DNA of 64,000 bases from JAMQPK01 sp963782595 (lineage in GTDB: Bacteria > Acidobacteriota > Vicinamibacteria > Vicinamibacterales > JAMQPK01). Position 1 is the first letter of the stretch; each line of letters starts with the position of its first letter. Location of the stretch: NCBI GenBank assembly GCA_963782595.1, contig CAWAKJ010000002.1, forward strand, positions 682,001 through 746,000. Reading direction: 5' to 3'. The translations under genes were made by a program, and so were the position numbers. This document shows, piece after piece, positions 16,862-24,231 of the stretch. The notes below the pieces were generated by a model. It had not been told where the DNA came from, made no database searches, and worked only from the letters and a program-made list of their open reading frames with translations.

Positions 16862-18472
16862 ATGCGTGCCTTATTGATGGTTGTCGTCTGCTCGGTCACC
16901 CTCGTGGCCCAGCAGCCCGACCCTGCAGCGGTGACCAATCAGGATCTCCTGGCGGGCCTGACGGCCGACGGTTCCAAGTGGCTCATGTATCACGGCAACT
17001 ACGCCGGCCACCGGTTCAGTCCGTTGACGCAGATCACGCCTCAGAACGTGACTCAGCTGAAGGCGCAGTGGACATTTCAGACGCGGCTGACCCCGAACTT
17101 CCAGACGACGCCGCTCCTGGTGGACAACGTGCTGTATCTCACCGGCTTCAATGGGACGGCATGGGCGGTCGATGCGCGGTCGGGCCGCCAGATCTGGGCG
17201 TACCGGCGCAACATGCCGGACGACTTCCGCGGCTGCTGCGGGCCGAACAACCGCGGGTTTGCCATCCACGGCGACAAGCTCTTCCTCGGCACGGGTGACG
17301 CGTTTCTCGTGGCGCTTGACAGGAAGACCGGCGACGTCCTCTGGGAGACCAAGCTCGCAGAGTACAAGCACGGCTACTCGGCTACCGTGGCGCCGATTGT
17401 CGTCAAGGACAAGGTCATCATCGGCATCGCCGGCGCCGAGTTCGGCATTCGCGGATTCATCGACGCCTACGACGTCAACACGGGCAAGCAGGTGTGGCGG
17501 TTCCATACGGTGGCCGGTCCGGATCAGCCGGGCGGGCACACGTGGCCGAAAGGCTCGGACGCCTACCTTCGGGGTGGCGGATCAATCTGGGTGTCGGGTA
17601 CTTACGATCCCGAACAGAATTTGGTGTTCTTCGGCACCGGCAATCCGGGACCGGACTACTACAGTCCTGCGCGCGAGGGAGATAACCTCTACACCTGCTC
17701 GGCAGTGGCGCTGGACGCCGACACGGGTCAATTGAAGTGGCATTTTCAGTTCACGCCGCACGACCTGCACGACTGGGACTCGACGCAGGTGCCGGTGCTC
17801 GCCGATCTCACGATCAACGGCACACCCCGCAAGACCATGCTGTTCGCCAATCGCAATGGGTTCTTCTACGTGCTCGATCGGACGAACGGCCGGATGATTC
17901 TGGCCAAGCCGTTCATCTCGCAGAACTGGGCCAAGGAGATCAGCCCCGAGGGACGGCCGATTCTCAACCTTGGCATCAATCCCAGCGAGGAAGGCAGCGT
18001 CAAGGTGTGCCCGAATCTGGGCGGCGGCACCAACTTCTATTCGCCGTCGTACGACTCAACGCAACGGCTGTTCTTCGTGAACGCACAGGAGACATGCGCC
18101 GTCTACTACACCTTCAACGAGCCGTTCAGGCAAGGGGAACAGTACCAATCCGGTGGGACGGTACGGACGCCAGATCACAGGCCCTACGGGGCGCTACGCG
18201 CGATCGATCCGGTGACCGGCGATCGCAAGTGGGAGTTCCGCTACGCGGGTACATCCTCATCGGGTGTTCTGACGACAACGTCCGGGCTTGTCTTCTCGGG
18301 TGACGGCGACGGCAATGTCATCGCGCTCGACTCGAGGAGCGGCAAGTACTTATGGCACTACCAGCTCGGCGTCGGACTTCGGTCGACCGGTGGAACCACC
18401 TACATGGTAGACGGCAAACAGTATCTGCTCTTCCCGTCGGGCAGCGCGCTGACGGCGTTTGCGCTGCCGTAA
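16862..18472 (+). CDS. PQQ-dependent dehydrogenase 2 (predicted lanthanide type)
   Basis: A 536-residue near-copy of enzyme 1: the two proteins align without gaps and differ at only a small fraction of positions, and the leader AGGAGGCCTATGCG is conserved too, so this is a recent tandem duplication. All active-site marks are kept: adjacent Cys pair, 'AGAEFGIRG', 'GTGNPGPD', catalytic Asp304 and lanthanide-associated Asp306 ('LHDWDST'). Differences cluster in loops such as 'INPSEEGSVKVCPNLGG' and 'NEPFRQGEQYQSGG', which could change substrate range. The terminator-like hairpin upstream may let it be expressed at a different level from enzyme 1. Confidence 0.9.
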   Translation: MRALLMVVVCSVTLVAQQPDPAAVTNQDLLAGLTADGSKWLMYHGNYAGHRFSPLTQITPQNVTQLKAQWTFQTRLTPNFQTTPLLVDNVLYLTGFNGTAWAVDARSGRQIWAYRRNMPDDFRGCCGPNNRGFAIHGDKLFLGTGDAFLVALDRKTGDVLWETKLAEYKHGYSATVAPIVVKDKVIIGIAGAEFGIRGFIDAYDVNTGKQVWRFHTVAGPDQPGGHTWPKGSDAYLRGGGSIWVSGTYDPEQNLVFFGTGNPGPDYYSPAREGDNLYTCSAVALDADTGQLKWHFQFTPHDLHDWDSTQVPVLADLTINGTPRKTMLFANRNGFFYVLDRTNGRMILAKPFISQNWAKEISPEGRPILNLGINPSEEGSVKVCPNLGGGTNFYSPSYDSTQRLFFVNAQETCAVYYTFNEPFRQGEQYQSGGTVRTPDHRPYGALRAIDPVTGDRKWEFRYAGTSSSGVLTTTSGLVFSGDGDGNVIALDSRSGKYLWHYQLGVGLRSTGGTTYMVDGKQYLLFPSGSALTAFALP

Positions 18473-18502
18473 GAGGTGTCGGAGCAGAAGGAAATGAGGC
18501 TT

Positions 18503-20116
18503 ATGCGCGCTCGATCTCTGTTCCTCGCCGGCTTTTGCTCGATCTCGATCGCGCTTGCGGCGCAGAGCGGTCCGCCAAGCATCACCAACCAGGACATCCT
18601 CGCCGGCCTCCAGGATGGGACGAAGTGGCTGACCTATTCAGGCAATTATTTCGGCCACCGGTATAGCCCCCTCACGCAAATTACTCCTGAGAACGTCGGC
18701 CAGCTCAAGTCGGCGTGGACATTTCAGACCGGATCGACTGGAAATTTCCAGTCCACGCCGCTCGTGATCGATGGCGTGCTGTACGTCACAGGGTGGGGCG
18801 GCGACGCCTGGGCGATCGACGCGCGCTCGGGACGGCAGATCTGGCGCCATCGGCGAAATCTTCCAGGCGATATCAGAGCGTGCTGCGGCCCGAACAATCG
18901 GGGCTTCGGGGCGCTTGACGACCGATTGTTCCTGGGCACCGCCGACGCGCATCTCCTGGCGCTCGACATGAGTACTGGAGCCGTGGTTTGGGACGCCGAG
19001 GTGTTCGACTACAAGTCGGGCTATTCGGTGACCGTCGCACCGCTTGTCGTCAAGGACAAAGTCATTGTTGGCGTGGCAGGTGCCGAGTACGGCATTCGTG
19101 GATTCATCGATGCCTACGATGTGAAGACAGGGAAGCGGGTCTGGCGGTTCTACACGGTTGCCGGACCGGATGAGCCGGGTGGGCAAACATGGCCGAAAGG
19201 CACTGATGCATATCTTCGTGGCGGCGGATCGATCTGGGTGACCGGCACCTACGATCCCGAACAGAATCTCGTCTTTTATGGGACGGGCAACCCGGGTCCC
19301 GACTATTTCAGCGCGGTGCGCGAAGGCGACAACCTGTACACCGCGTCGGTGGTTGCGCTCGATGCAGACACCGGCAAGATCAAGTGGCATTTTCAGTTCA
19401 CGCCGCACGACGTCCACGACTGGGATTCGACGCAGGTGCCCATCCTGGCCGATCTCACTATTGGCGGGCAACCGCGGAAGACGCTGCTGTTTGCCAACCG
19501 TAACGGCTTTTTCTATGTGCTCGATCGCACGAACGGACGCATGATCCTGGCCAAGCCGTTCGTGCAGCAGACATGGGCGAAGGGCATCAGTCCAGAGGGA
19601 CGGCCGATCCTCGTGCCGGGCAACATGCCGACGGAAGAAGGGACCAGAACCTGCCCTGATGTCGGGGGCGGTACGAATTTCTATTCGCCGTCCTACGATC
19701 CGGTGAACCGCTTGTTCATGGTGACGGCGCGCGAAACGTGCACGACGTATCACTCGTACAACGAGCCGTTCCAGCTCGGCGAGCGCTACGCGGGCGGGGG
19801 CGCGGTGAAGCCGCGCGACCAGGTGAACTATGGTGCCCTCCGCGCGATCGATCCCGTGACCGGTGATCGCAAATGGGAGTTCCGCTACCCGAATGTGTCG
19901 GTGTCCGGCGTGCTGTCGACCGCGTCGGGACTGGTGTTTGCCGGCGATGGCGACGGCAGTGTCATGGCATTCGAGTCGAAGACCGGCAAGAATCTGTGGC
20001 ACTACCAGCTCGGTGTCGGCATCCGTTCAACCGGCGGAACGACATATATGGTGGACGGCCGGCAGTATTACCTTGTGCCCTCCGGCGCCACGTTGACCGC
20101 GTTCGCCCTACCGTAA
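18503..20116 (+). CDS. PQQ-dependent dehydrogenase 3 (predicted lanthanide type)
   Basis: A 537-residue, more diverged paralogue of the two preceding enzymes, with a signal peptide ('LFLAGFCSISIALAAQ'). It keeps the adjacent cysteines ('RACCGPNNRG'), 'AGAEYGIRG', 'GTGNPGPD' and the Asp306-Trp-Asp308 lanthanide-type pair. ATG 18503 was chosen because the upstream sequence GAGGCTTATGCGCGC matches the AGGAGGCCTATGCG leaders of the paralogues; GTG 18476 and ATG 18494 are in frame and possible. Only 30 bp separate it from gene 2, so they are probably co-transcribed. The stop is followed by a palindromic repeat. Confidence 0.88.
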   Translation: MRARSLFLAGFCSISIALAAQSGPPSITNQDILAGLQDGTKWLTYSGNYFGHRYSPLTQITPENVGQLKSAWTFQTGSTGNFQSTPLVIDGVLYVTGWGGDAWAIDARSGRQIWRHRRNLPGDIRACCGPNNRGFGALDDRLFLGTADAHLLALDMSTGAVVWDAEVFDYKSGYSVTVAPLVVKDKVIVGVAGAEYGIRGFIDAYDVKTGKRVWRFYTVAGPDEPGGQTWPKGTDAYLRGGGSIWVTGTYDPEQNLVFYGTGNPGPDYFSAVREGDNLYTASVVALDADTGKIKWHFQFTPHDVHDWDSTQVPILADLTIGGQPRKTLLFANRNGFFYVLDRTNGRMILAKPFVQQTWAKGISPEGRPILVPGNMPTEEGTRTCPDVGGGTNFYSPSYDPVNRLFMVTARETCTTYHSYNEPFQLGERYAGGGAVKPRDQVNYGALRAIDPVTGDRKWEFRYPNVSVSGVLSTASGLVFAGDGDGSVMAFESKTGKNLWHYQLGVGIRSTGGTTYMVDGRQYYLVPSGATLTAFALP

Positions 20117-20127
20117 GAAAGCTTCTA

Positions 20128-20245
20128 AACCACAGAGGGCGATCCGCGAACGGAGGAAATACAAAGAGGAACACAGAGAATTCATCCACTGGAATTTCTT
20201 TGGCCCTCTTTGTGTTTCCTCAGTTGGAGGATTCACCTCTGTGGT
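20128..20245. repeat. Nested palindrome between PQQ gene 3 and queG
   Basis: Outer arms ACCACAGAGG (20129-20138) and CCTCTGTGGT (20236-20245) are exact complements. Inner arms 20153-20183 and 20191-20221 match imperfectly over 31 bp (motif GAGGAAAYACAAAGAGG). The outer right arm contains the GTG start of queG. The same style of element, with CACAGAG words, lies at 36195-36294. Confidence 0.8.
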
Positions 20246-21299
20246 AAAGGTCGGGCTGACAAGCCACGCAATCAAAATCCGGGCGCGCGAGATTGGGTTC
20301 GATCTCTGCGGTGTCGCGCCTGTCGAAGCCTTTCCCGAGCTCCGCTTCTTCAAAGAATGGATCGATCGTGGGTACGCCGGCACGATGGCATATCTGCCGC
20401 GATCGGCTGCGCGGCGGTCCGATGTGCGCAACGTCCTGCCCTCGGCCAGGTCGGTCATCGTCACGGGCGCGCTGTACAACACGGGACAGCCCTATTCGAT
20501 CGAACGAAGTGACTCGTCGCGCGGTGAAGTGGCGCGCTACGCGTGGAGCCGCGACTATCACCATGTGCTGGGGGAACGTCTCGCGGCGCTGCTGACCTGG
20601 ATGGAGAACCAGCAGGCCGAGCCGTTCGAGGCACGCGTGTACGTCGACACCGGTCCGGTGCAGGAGCGTGTGTATGCGCAATATGCGGGGCTGGGATGGA
20701 TCGGCAAGAACACGTGCGTGATCAATCCGGACCTGGGCTCGTGGCTGCTGCTCGGGGCCATCATCTGCAGCCTGCCGCTCGAGCCGGATTCGCCTGCCGT
20801 CGATCAATGCGGCACGTGCACACTCTGTCTGGAAGCCTGCCCCACAGGCGCGTTCGCAGGGCCGTACGAGCTTGATGCGACGAAGTGTGTGTCGTATCTC
20901 ACCATCGAATATCGCGGCTCGATTCCCGAAGAGCAGCGCGAGGCGATGGGTAACCATCTCTTCGGGTGCGACATCTGCCAGGAAGTCTGCCCGTGGAACG
21001 CCGCGCCGGTGCACGCGACCGAGCCCTCCTGGTCCTCAGGTCGCGATTTGAATGTGCCGAGCCTCATCGATTTGTGGCGCCGCACCGACACCGATCTTGC
21101 CGCGTTCATCGGGGACACGGCCATGACACGTGCCGGAGTCCGTGGCCTTCGGCGGAATCTTGCCGTGGCATTGGGAAATTCCGATGACCCGCGTGCGCTC
21201 GAAGTGCTCTCGGAAACCCAGACCATTGCCGACACACGAACGGATCCACTGGTCCTTGAGCACGTCGCCTGGGCGAAATCCAGATTGCGCTGCACATAG
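20241..21299 (+). CDS. queG: Epoxyqueuosine reductase
   Basis: QueG reduces epoxyqueuosine to queuosine in tRNA wobble positions, using cobalamin and two [4Fe-4S] clusters in the cytoplasm. The 352-residue product has the N-terminal cobalamin-binding domain ('GFDLCGVAP', 'YAGTMAYLP', 'RYAWSRDYHHVL') and the ferredoxin motifs 'CGTCTLCLEACPTGAF' and 'CDICQEVCPWN', then a short HEAT-like tail ('RRNLAVALGN'). The start GTG 20241 is preceded by GGAGG at about 10-nt spacing; both fall in or next to the palindromic repeat, so the repeat arm provides the initiation codon. Monocistronic as far as seen. Confidence 0.93.
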   Translation: MVKVGLTSHAIKIRAREIGFDLCGVAPVEAFPELRFFKEWIDRGYAGTMAYLPRSAARRSDVRNVLPSARSVIVTGALYNTGQPYSIERSDSSRGEVARYAWSRDYHHVLGERLAALLTWMENQQAEPFEARVYVDTGPVQERVYAQYAGLGWIGKNTCVINPDLGSWLLLGAIICSLPLEPDSPAVDQCGTCTLCLEACPTGAFAGPYELDATKCVSYLTIEYRGSIPEEQREAMGNHLFGCDICQEVCPWNAAPVHATEPSWSSGRDLNVPSLIDLWRRTDTDLAAFIGDTAMTRAGVRGLRRNLAVALGNSDDPRALEVLSETQTIADTRTDPLVLEHVAWAKSRLRCT

Positions 21300-21436
21300 C
21301 AGAATTCGCTATAGATCCGGCGTCTTTTCGATCAGAAACTGCACTCGAGCGCAAGTGCGTTCCGGTTTTCCCGAGGAATTCCTGAGGGCATCGCTCTTGA
21401 TTGTGCTCCCGGCAGGGGACGCTTGACCGACGACGG

Positions 21437-21442
21437 TATACT
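21437..21442 (+). promoter_or_regulatory. Possible -10 box (TATACT) upstream of the coiled-coil gene
   Basis: TATACT lies 26 bp before the ATG at 21469, leaving room for a short leader with the Shine-Dalgarno AAGGAG. A TTGACC at 21423 is too close to act as its -35. The rest of the 169-bp gap after queG shows nothing else clear. Confidence 0.35.
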
Positions 21443-21468
21443 CCGGTCAGAGTCGCTGAAGGAGTTCC

Positions 21469-22011
21469 ATGCCTATCGATGAACGGCGACTCGAGTATCT
21501 GGAGCGCGCATTGGAGGATCGACGCCAGGATTTCACGGAATTGAAAGAGGCTGTTCGCCATCTTGAAGCAAAGATGGACGAGCGCTTCGCGAACGTCGAT
21601 GTGCGGTTCCTCGGGATCGATAGCCGCTTTCTCGCCCTTGAGCATCGACTGACGGCGCTCGATTCGAAGTTCGACACGCTCGGATCGAGGTTCGACGCGA
21701 AGTTCGACGCGCTTGAATCGAAATTCGAAGGGCTCGGGTCGAGATTCGACGCGAAGTTCGAAGGGCTCGGGTCGAGATTCGACGGGAAGTTCGAAGGGCT
21801 CGGGTCGAGATTCGACGGGAAGTTCGAAGGGCTCGGGTCGAGATTCGACGCGAAGTTCGATGGGCTCGACTCGAAATTTGACGCGAAATTCGAAGGGGTT
21901 CAGGGGCAGTTCCAGGCGATGATGAAGCGGATGGACAGCCAATTCAGGTGGCTGGTCGGCATACAGTTCGGTGTGCTGGTCGCCGTTATCGGCGTGCTCC
22001 TCTCACGCTGA
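21469..22011 (+). CDS. Coiled-coil protein with 11-residue repeats and C-terminal membrane anchor
   Basis: A 180-residue protein. Residues 1-65 are charged helix of heptad type ('LEYLERALEDRRQDFTEL'). Residues 68-145 consist of tandem 11-residue units of the form FEGLGSRFDGK, with one 7-residue unit between, so both heptad and hendecad spacing are used; Phe is at the core positions. Residues 157-178 ('WLVGIQFGVLVAVIGVLL') form one membrane helix at the very C-terminus. The architecture resembles tail-anchored coiled-coil proteins of the DUF1640 kind, but no function can be assigned. AAGGAG lies 7 nt before the ATG. It is convergent with the ankyrin gene. Confidence 0.72.
   Translation: MPIDERRLEYLERALEDRRQDFTELKEAVRHLEAKMDERFANVDVRFLGIDSRFLALEHRLTALDSKFDTLGSRFDAKFDALESKFEGLGSRFDAKFEGLGSRFDGKFEGLGSRFDGKFEGLGSRFDAKFDGLDSKFDAKFEGVQGQFQAMMKRMDSQFRWLVGIQFGVLVAVIGVLLSR
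21670..21900 (+). repeat. Tandem 33-bp coding repeats
   Basis: At least six 33-bp units based on ttcgaagggctcgggtcgag plus attcgacgsgaag encode the 11-residue coiled-coil repeat. The central four are nearly identical at DNA level, so copy number can change in multiples of 11 residues without loss of frame. One 21-bp (7-residue) unit interrupts the series. Confidence 0.88.
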
Positions 22012-22039
22012 CCTTCTCTGTTCTCCTGACAGTAATCAG

Positions 22040-22705
22040 CTATTTCTCAGAACGCAGCAAGTCAGCCACCGAGCTGTCTGGTGCCACGAAATCTGCGACC
22101 GTTGCCCCCGGCCTGTGCATGACTGGATTGAACGGGTCGCTGAGCACGGCATACATCAAAGGGGTGTGACCTTCGACGCTTCTTGCGTTCACCTCCGCTC
22201 CAGCGGCGATGAGCAGCGAGGCGCATTCGGCGTCTCCTCTGATGGCGGCGATCATGAGCGGCGTCATATGACGGCTGGTTACTGTCGCAGATGATGCGCG
22301 AGGGTTGCGCGACTTCTCCACGATAAGAGGAAGCTTCGCGGCGGCCGTTCGGTTTGCCCCGGCTTTGAGGAGCAGTCTCACTACGCCTGCCTTGTCGGCG
22401 CCCTTTCCGCCGGCGTCCGATGACGGAAACTGCTCTCGATACGTGGTCCGCATTCTGAGATTCGGATTGCCTCCCTTCTCGAGCAGGTACTTGAGGACAC
22501 GGGGGTGAGAGGCCATTGTCGCGACGAGAACGGCGGATTGACCGTACTCGTCCAGCGAGTTCACGTGGACGCCCTGGTCCAGCGCCTTTCGTACGCCGGC
22601 AAGGTCGCCGTCAGTGGTTGCCTTGAAGAGGTCGGTCTTGGCATCGGCGGACATCCCGACCGGAGAGATGGCGATCGCGAGCACGAGCAGGATGATCGAC
22701 CTCAC
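22040..22705 (-). CDS. Exported ankyrin-repeat protein
   Basis: A 221-residue protein with an N-terminal signal peptide ('IILLVLAIAISPVG', cut near 'MSADA'). It has four ankyrin repeats, seen as 'TDLFKATTDGDLAGVRKAL', 'GQSAVLVATMASHPRVLKYL', 'VVRLLLKAGANR', and 'MTPLMIAAIRGDAECASLL' with 'LIAAGAEVNARSVEGHTPLM'. GTG 22705 was chosen over the longer frame to 22798 because a strong GGAGG lies 4-5 nt before it and the signal peptide starts there. Ankyrin repeats imply a binding partner, probably periplasmic, but which one is unknown. It lies 40 bp downstream of the adenine methylase gene and could be co-transcribed with it. Confidence 0.8.
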   Translation of the reverse strand: MRSIILLVLAIAISPVGMSADAKTDLFKATTDGDLAGVRKALDQGVHVNSLDEYGQSAVLVATMASHPRVLKYLLEKGGNPNLRMRTTYREQFPSSDAGGKGADKAGVVRLLLKAGANRTAAAKLPLIVEKSRNPRASSATVTSRHMTPLMIAAIRGDAECASLLIAAGAEVNARSVEGHTPLMYAVLSDPFNPVMHRPGATVADFVAPDSSVADLLRSEK

Positions 22706-22745
22706 ACGTCCTCCGTCCAAGAACTCCAGTGTAGCGCAATAGGCG

Positions 22746-23744
22746 CTACGTGACATTCGTGATGACAAACTCCTCAACGACGCCGCGGCGCGTTCCATTG
22801 GAGTTGATCGCGCGCCGCGCCGGGACTCGGTGGCAGTGCAGTCCCGCCGCCTTCACGTCCTTGCTTCGTTCATACAGCTCGACGATCTCCGGTGCCGTCG
22901 AGTTGCTCATCAGGACGTGGCACCCGCGAGATGCCAGCGTGATCAATACGTCTCGCAGTTGTTTCTGATCGTCGAGATCGAATCCTTCAGCCGTGTAATT
23001 CGTGAAGCGTGCGGTCTTGCTCAGCGGCGCATATGGCGGATCGAAATATAGGAAGTCGCCCGCACTCGACGCCTCGAGGACGGCTTCGAAGCGCTGCTCT
23101 TCGAGCGTGACGCCCGCACGCGCGAGCGCAGAGGAGACGCCGCGCAGATTCGACTCGTCGCAGATGCGCGGATTCGTATACCGGCCTGCCGGCACGTTGA
23201 ACTCGCCGGCCGCGTTCAGCCGGAAGAGCCCGTTGTAGCCGGTGCGATTGAGATAGATGAACATGGCCGCAAGAGCGGGACTGTAGGCGAGTCCGCCGCC
23301 GTTTGCCGATCTCCGCAGCACGGCCCGCAGCTTGTTGAATCGGTTGTTCCGGACCTCGTAATAGTTCGCAGAGCCGCGACGCTCGTGGTCGCGCGCGAGC
23401 CGCCTCAGCTCGTGGATGACCTCATCGGGGCAATCTCTCACCGCGCGATAACACGCAATCAAGTCGGAATTCTGATCGGTCAGCGTGGCGCCGTTCCCGA
23501 GCAGGCCGCGCGCGTGCAGATCGAAGAAGACCGCGCCGCTGCCGAGAAACGGCTCCCAGTAATGATTAAACGGAGCGGGATAAAACTGCCGGAGTGCGGG
23601 CAGCAGCTGCCGCTTGCCCCCGGCCCACTTGAGCAGCGGCCGGACTGTCGCATTCAGCCCGCTATCTACCTTTTGCCCTCTGCCCTCTGCCATCTGCGCT
23701 GACTGCGAAGCCTCCTGTGTGCCATCTGCCATCTGCCCTGACAT
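22746..23744 (-). CDS. dam: DNA adenine methylase (D12 class)
   Basis: An N6-adenine methyltransferase of the Dam/D12 class. Conserved motifs in order: 'LLKWAGGKRQLLPAL' (motif X, AdoMet binding), 'EPFLGSGAVFF' (motif I), 'DQNSDLIACY', and 'LYFDPPYAPLS' with the catalytic DPPY tetrapeptide. The core is of normal Dam length. The target site cannot be told from sequence; GATC is typical of the class. Unusual: the first 30 or so residues before motif X are encoded by a 7-nt repeat palindrome, which provides three possible start codons (23744, 23732, 23693). No restriction partner is seen nearby, so it is an orphan methylase. Confidence 0.88.
   Translation of the reverse strand: MSGQMADGTQEASQSAQMAEGRGQKVDSGLNATVRPLLKWAGGKRQLLPALRQFYPAPFNHYWEPFLGSGAVFFDLHARGLLGNGATLTDQNSDLIACYRAVRDCPDEVIHELRRLARDHERRGSANYYEVRNNRFNKLRAVLRRSANGGGLAYSPALAAMFIYLNRTGYNGLFRLNAAGEFNVPAGRYTNPRICDESNLRGVSSALARAGVTLEEQRFEAVLEASSAGDFLYFDPPYAPLSKTARFTNYTAEGFDLDDQKQLRDVLITLASRGCHVLMSNSTAPEIVELYERSKDVKAAGLHCHRVPARRAINSNGTRRGVVEEFVITNVT
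23672..23744. repeat. CTGCCMT-word repeat, copy 2, at the 5' end of dam
   Basis: On the top strand the units read ttgccct, ctgccct, ctgccat, ctgcgct, and after a break gtgccat, ctgccat, ctgccct, ending GAC. Read on the coding strand it gives cagATGgca units, i.e. the candidate start codons of the methylase gene. Same word family as 14251, 25457 and 45099. Confidence 0.8.
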
Positions 23745-23769
23745 CGAAGTGTGCGTTAGAGTCGCCGTG

Positions 23770-24123
23770 TCAGTGCCGGCGTCCCTCCGCGAGCCTGAGG
23801 CCGACTGCCATACCCAGGTGAAACGCCGCTTCCTGGTTCAGCCAGATCTGACGCGCGAGGTTGTCGACCAGCTCGTCGATCAGCTCGTGGTCCTCTTCGT
23901 CCACGAGCTCTTTCAGACGCTGGACGATCTCTTCCTGTCGTTGCACGTCCGCCGGCGCAAACAGCTCGTCTTCGTGCAGCGCATCCAGCAGGTCGTCGTA
24001 TTCGTCGGCGCATTGTTCTTCGATGTCGCTGAAACTGGGATAGCGAATCCCGCTGTCGGGCATGTCGATGCGCTCGGCCCCCGCCCGTGCAATGTCCATC
24101 AAATCCTCCGAAGTGGCGCCCAT
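23770..24123 (-). CDS. Small acidic helical protein of unknown function
   Basis: A 117-residue, strongly acidic, mostly helical protein with no recognised family; 'FSDIEEQCADEYDDLLDAL' and 'VDEEDHELIDELVDNLARQ' are typical segments. No signal peptide or membrane helix. The start ATG at 24123 is well supported by GGAGG 8 nt upstream; the frame continues leftwards to 24738 but only as shadow of the M64 gene. It lies 25 bp upstream of the adenine methylase in the same direction, so it may be co-transcribed with it. Negative charge could suggest a DNA-mimic or regulatory role, but nothing in the sequence proves this. Confidence 0.6.
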   Translation of the reverse strand: MGATSEDLMDIARAGAERIDMPDSGIRYPSFSDIEEQCADEYDDLLDALHEDELFAPADVQRQEEIVQRLKELVDEEDHELIDELVDNLARQIWLNQEAAFHLGMAVGLRLAEGRRH

Positions 24124-24157
24124 GAAGCTGCCTCCGGAAACGAGACTACTACATTGG

Positions 24158-24218
24158 AAAAAGGCTCCGGGAGCCTTTTTCAGGCACCACCCGATGAAAA
24201 AGGCTCCCGGAGCCTTTA
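24158..24218. repeat. Pair of GGCTCCGGGAGCC palindromes between divergent genes
   Basis: Two near-identical palindromes, 24158-24180 (perfect, 11 bp each side of one base) and 24197-24218. Each has A5/T5 flanks and could form a terminator-like hairpin on either strand. They can also pair with each other. TTTAAT at 24215-24220 in the right edge may be a -10 for the M64 peptidase gene (11 nt before ATG). Confidence 0.75.
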
Positions 24219-24231
24219 ATCTAGTGAACAC

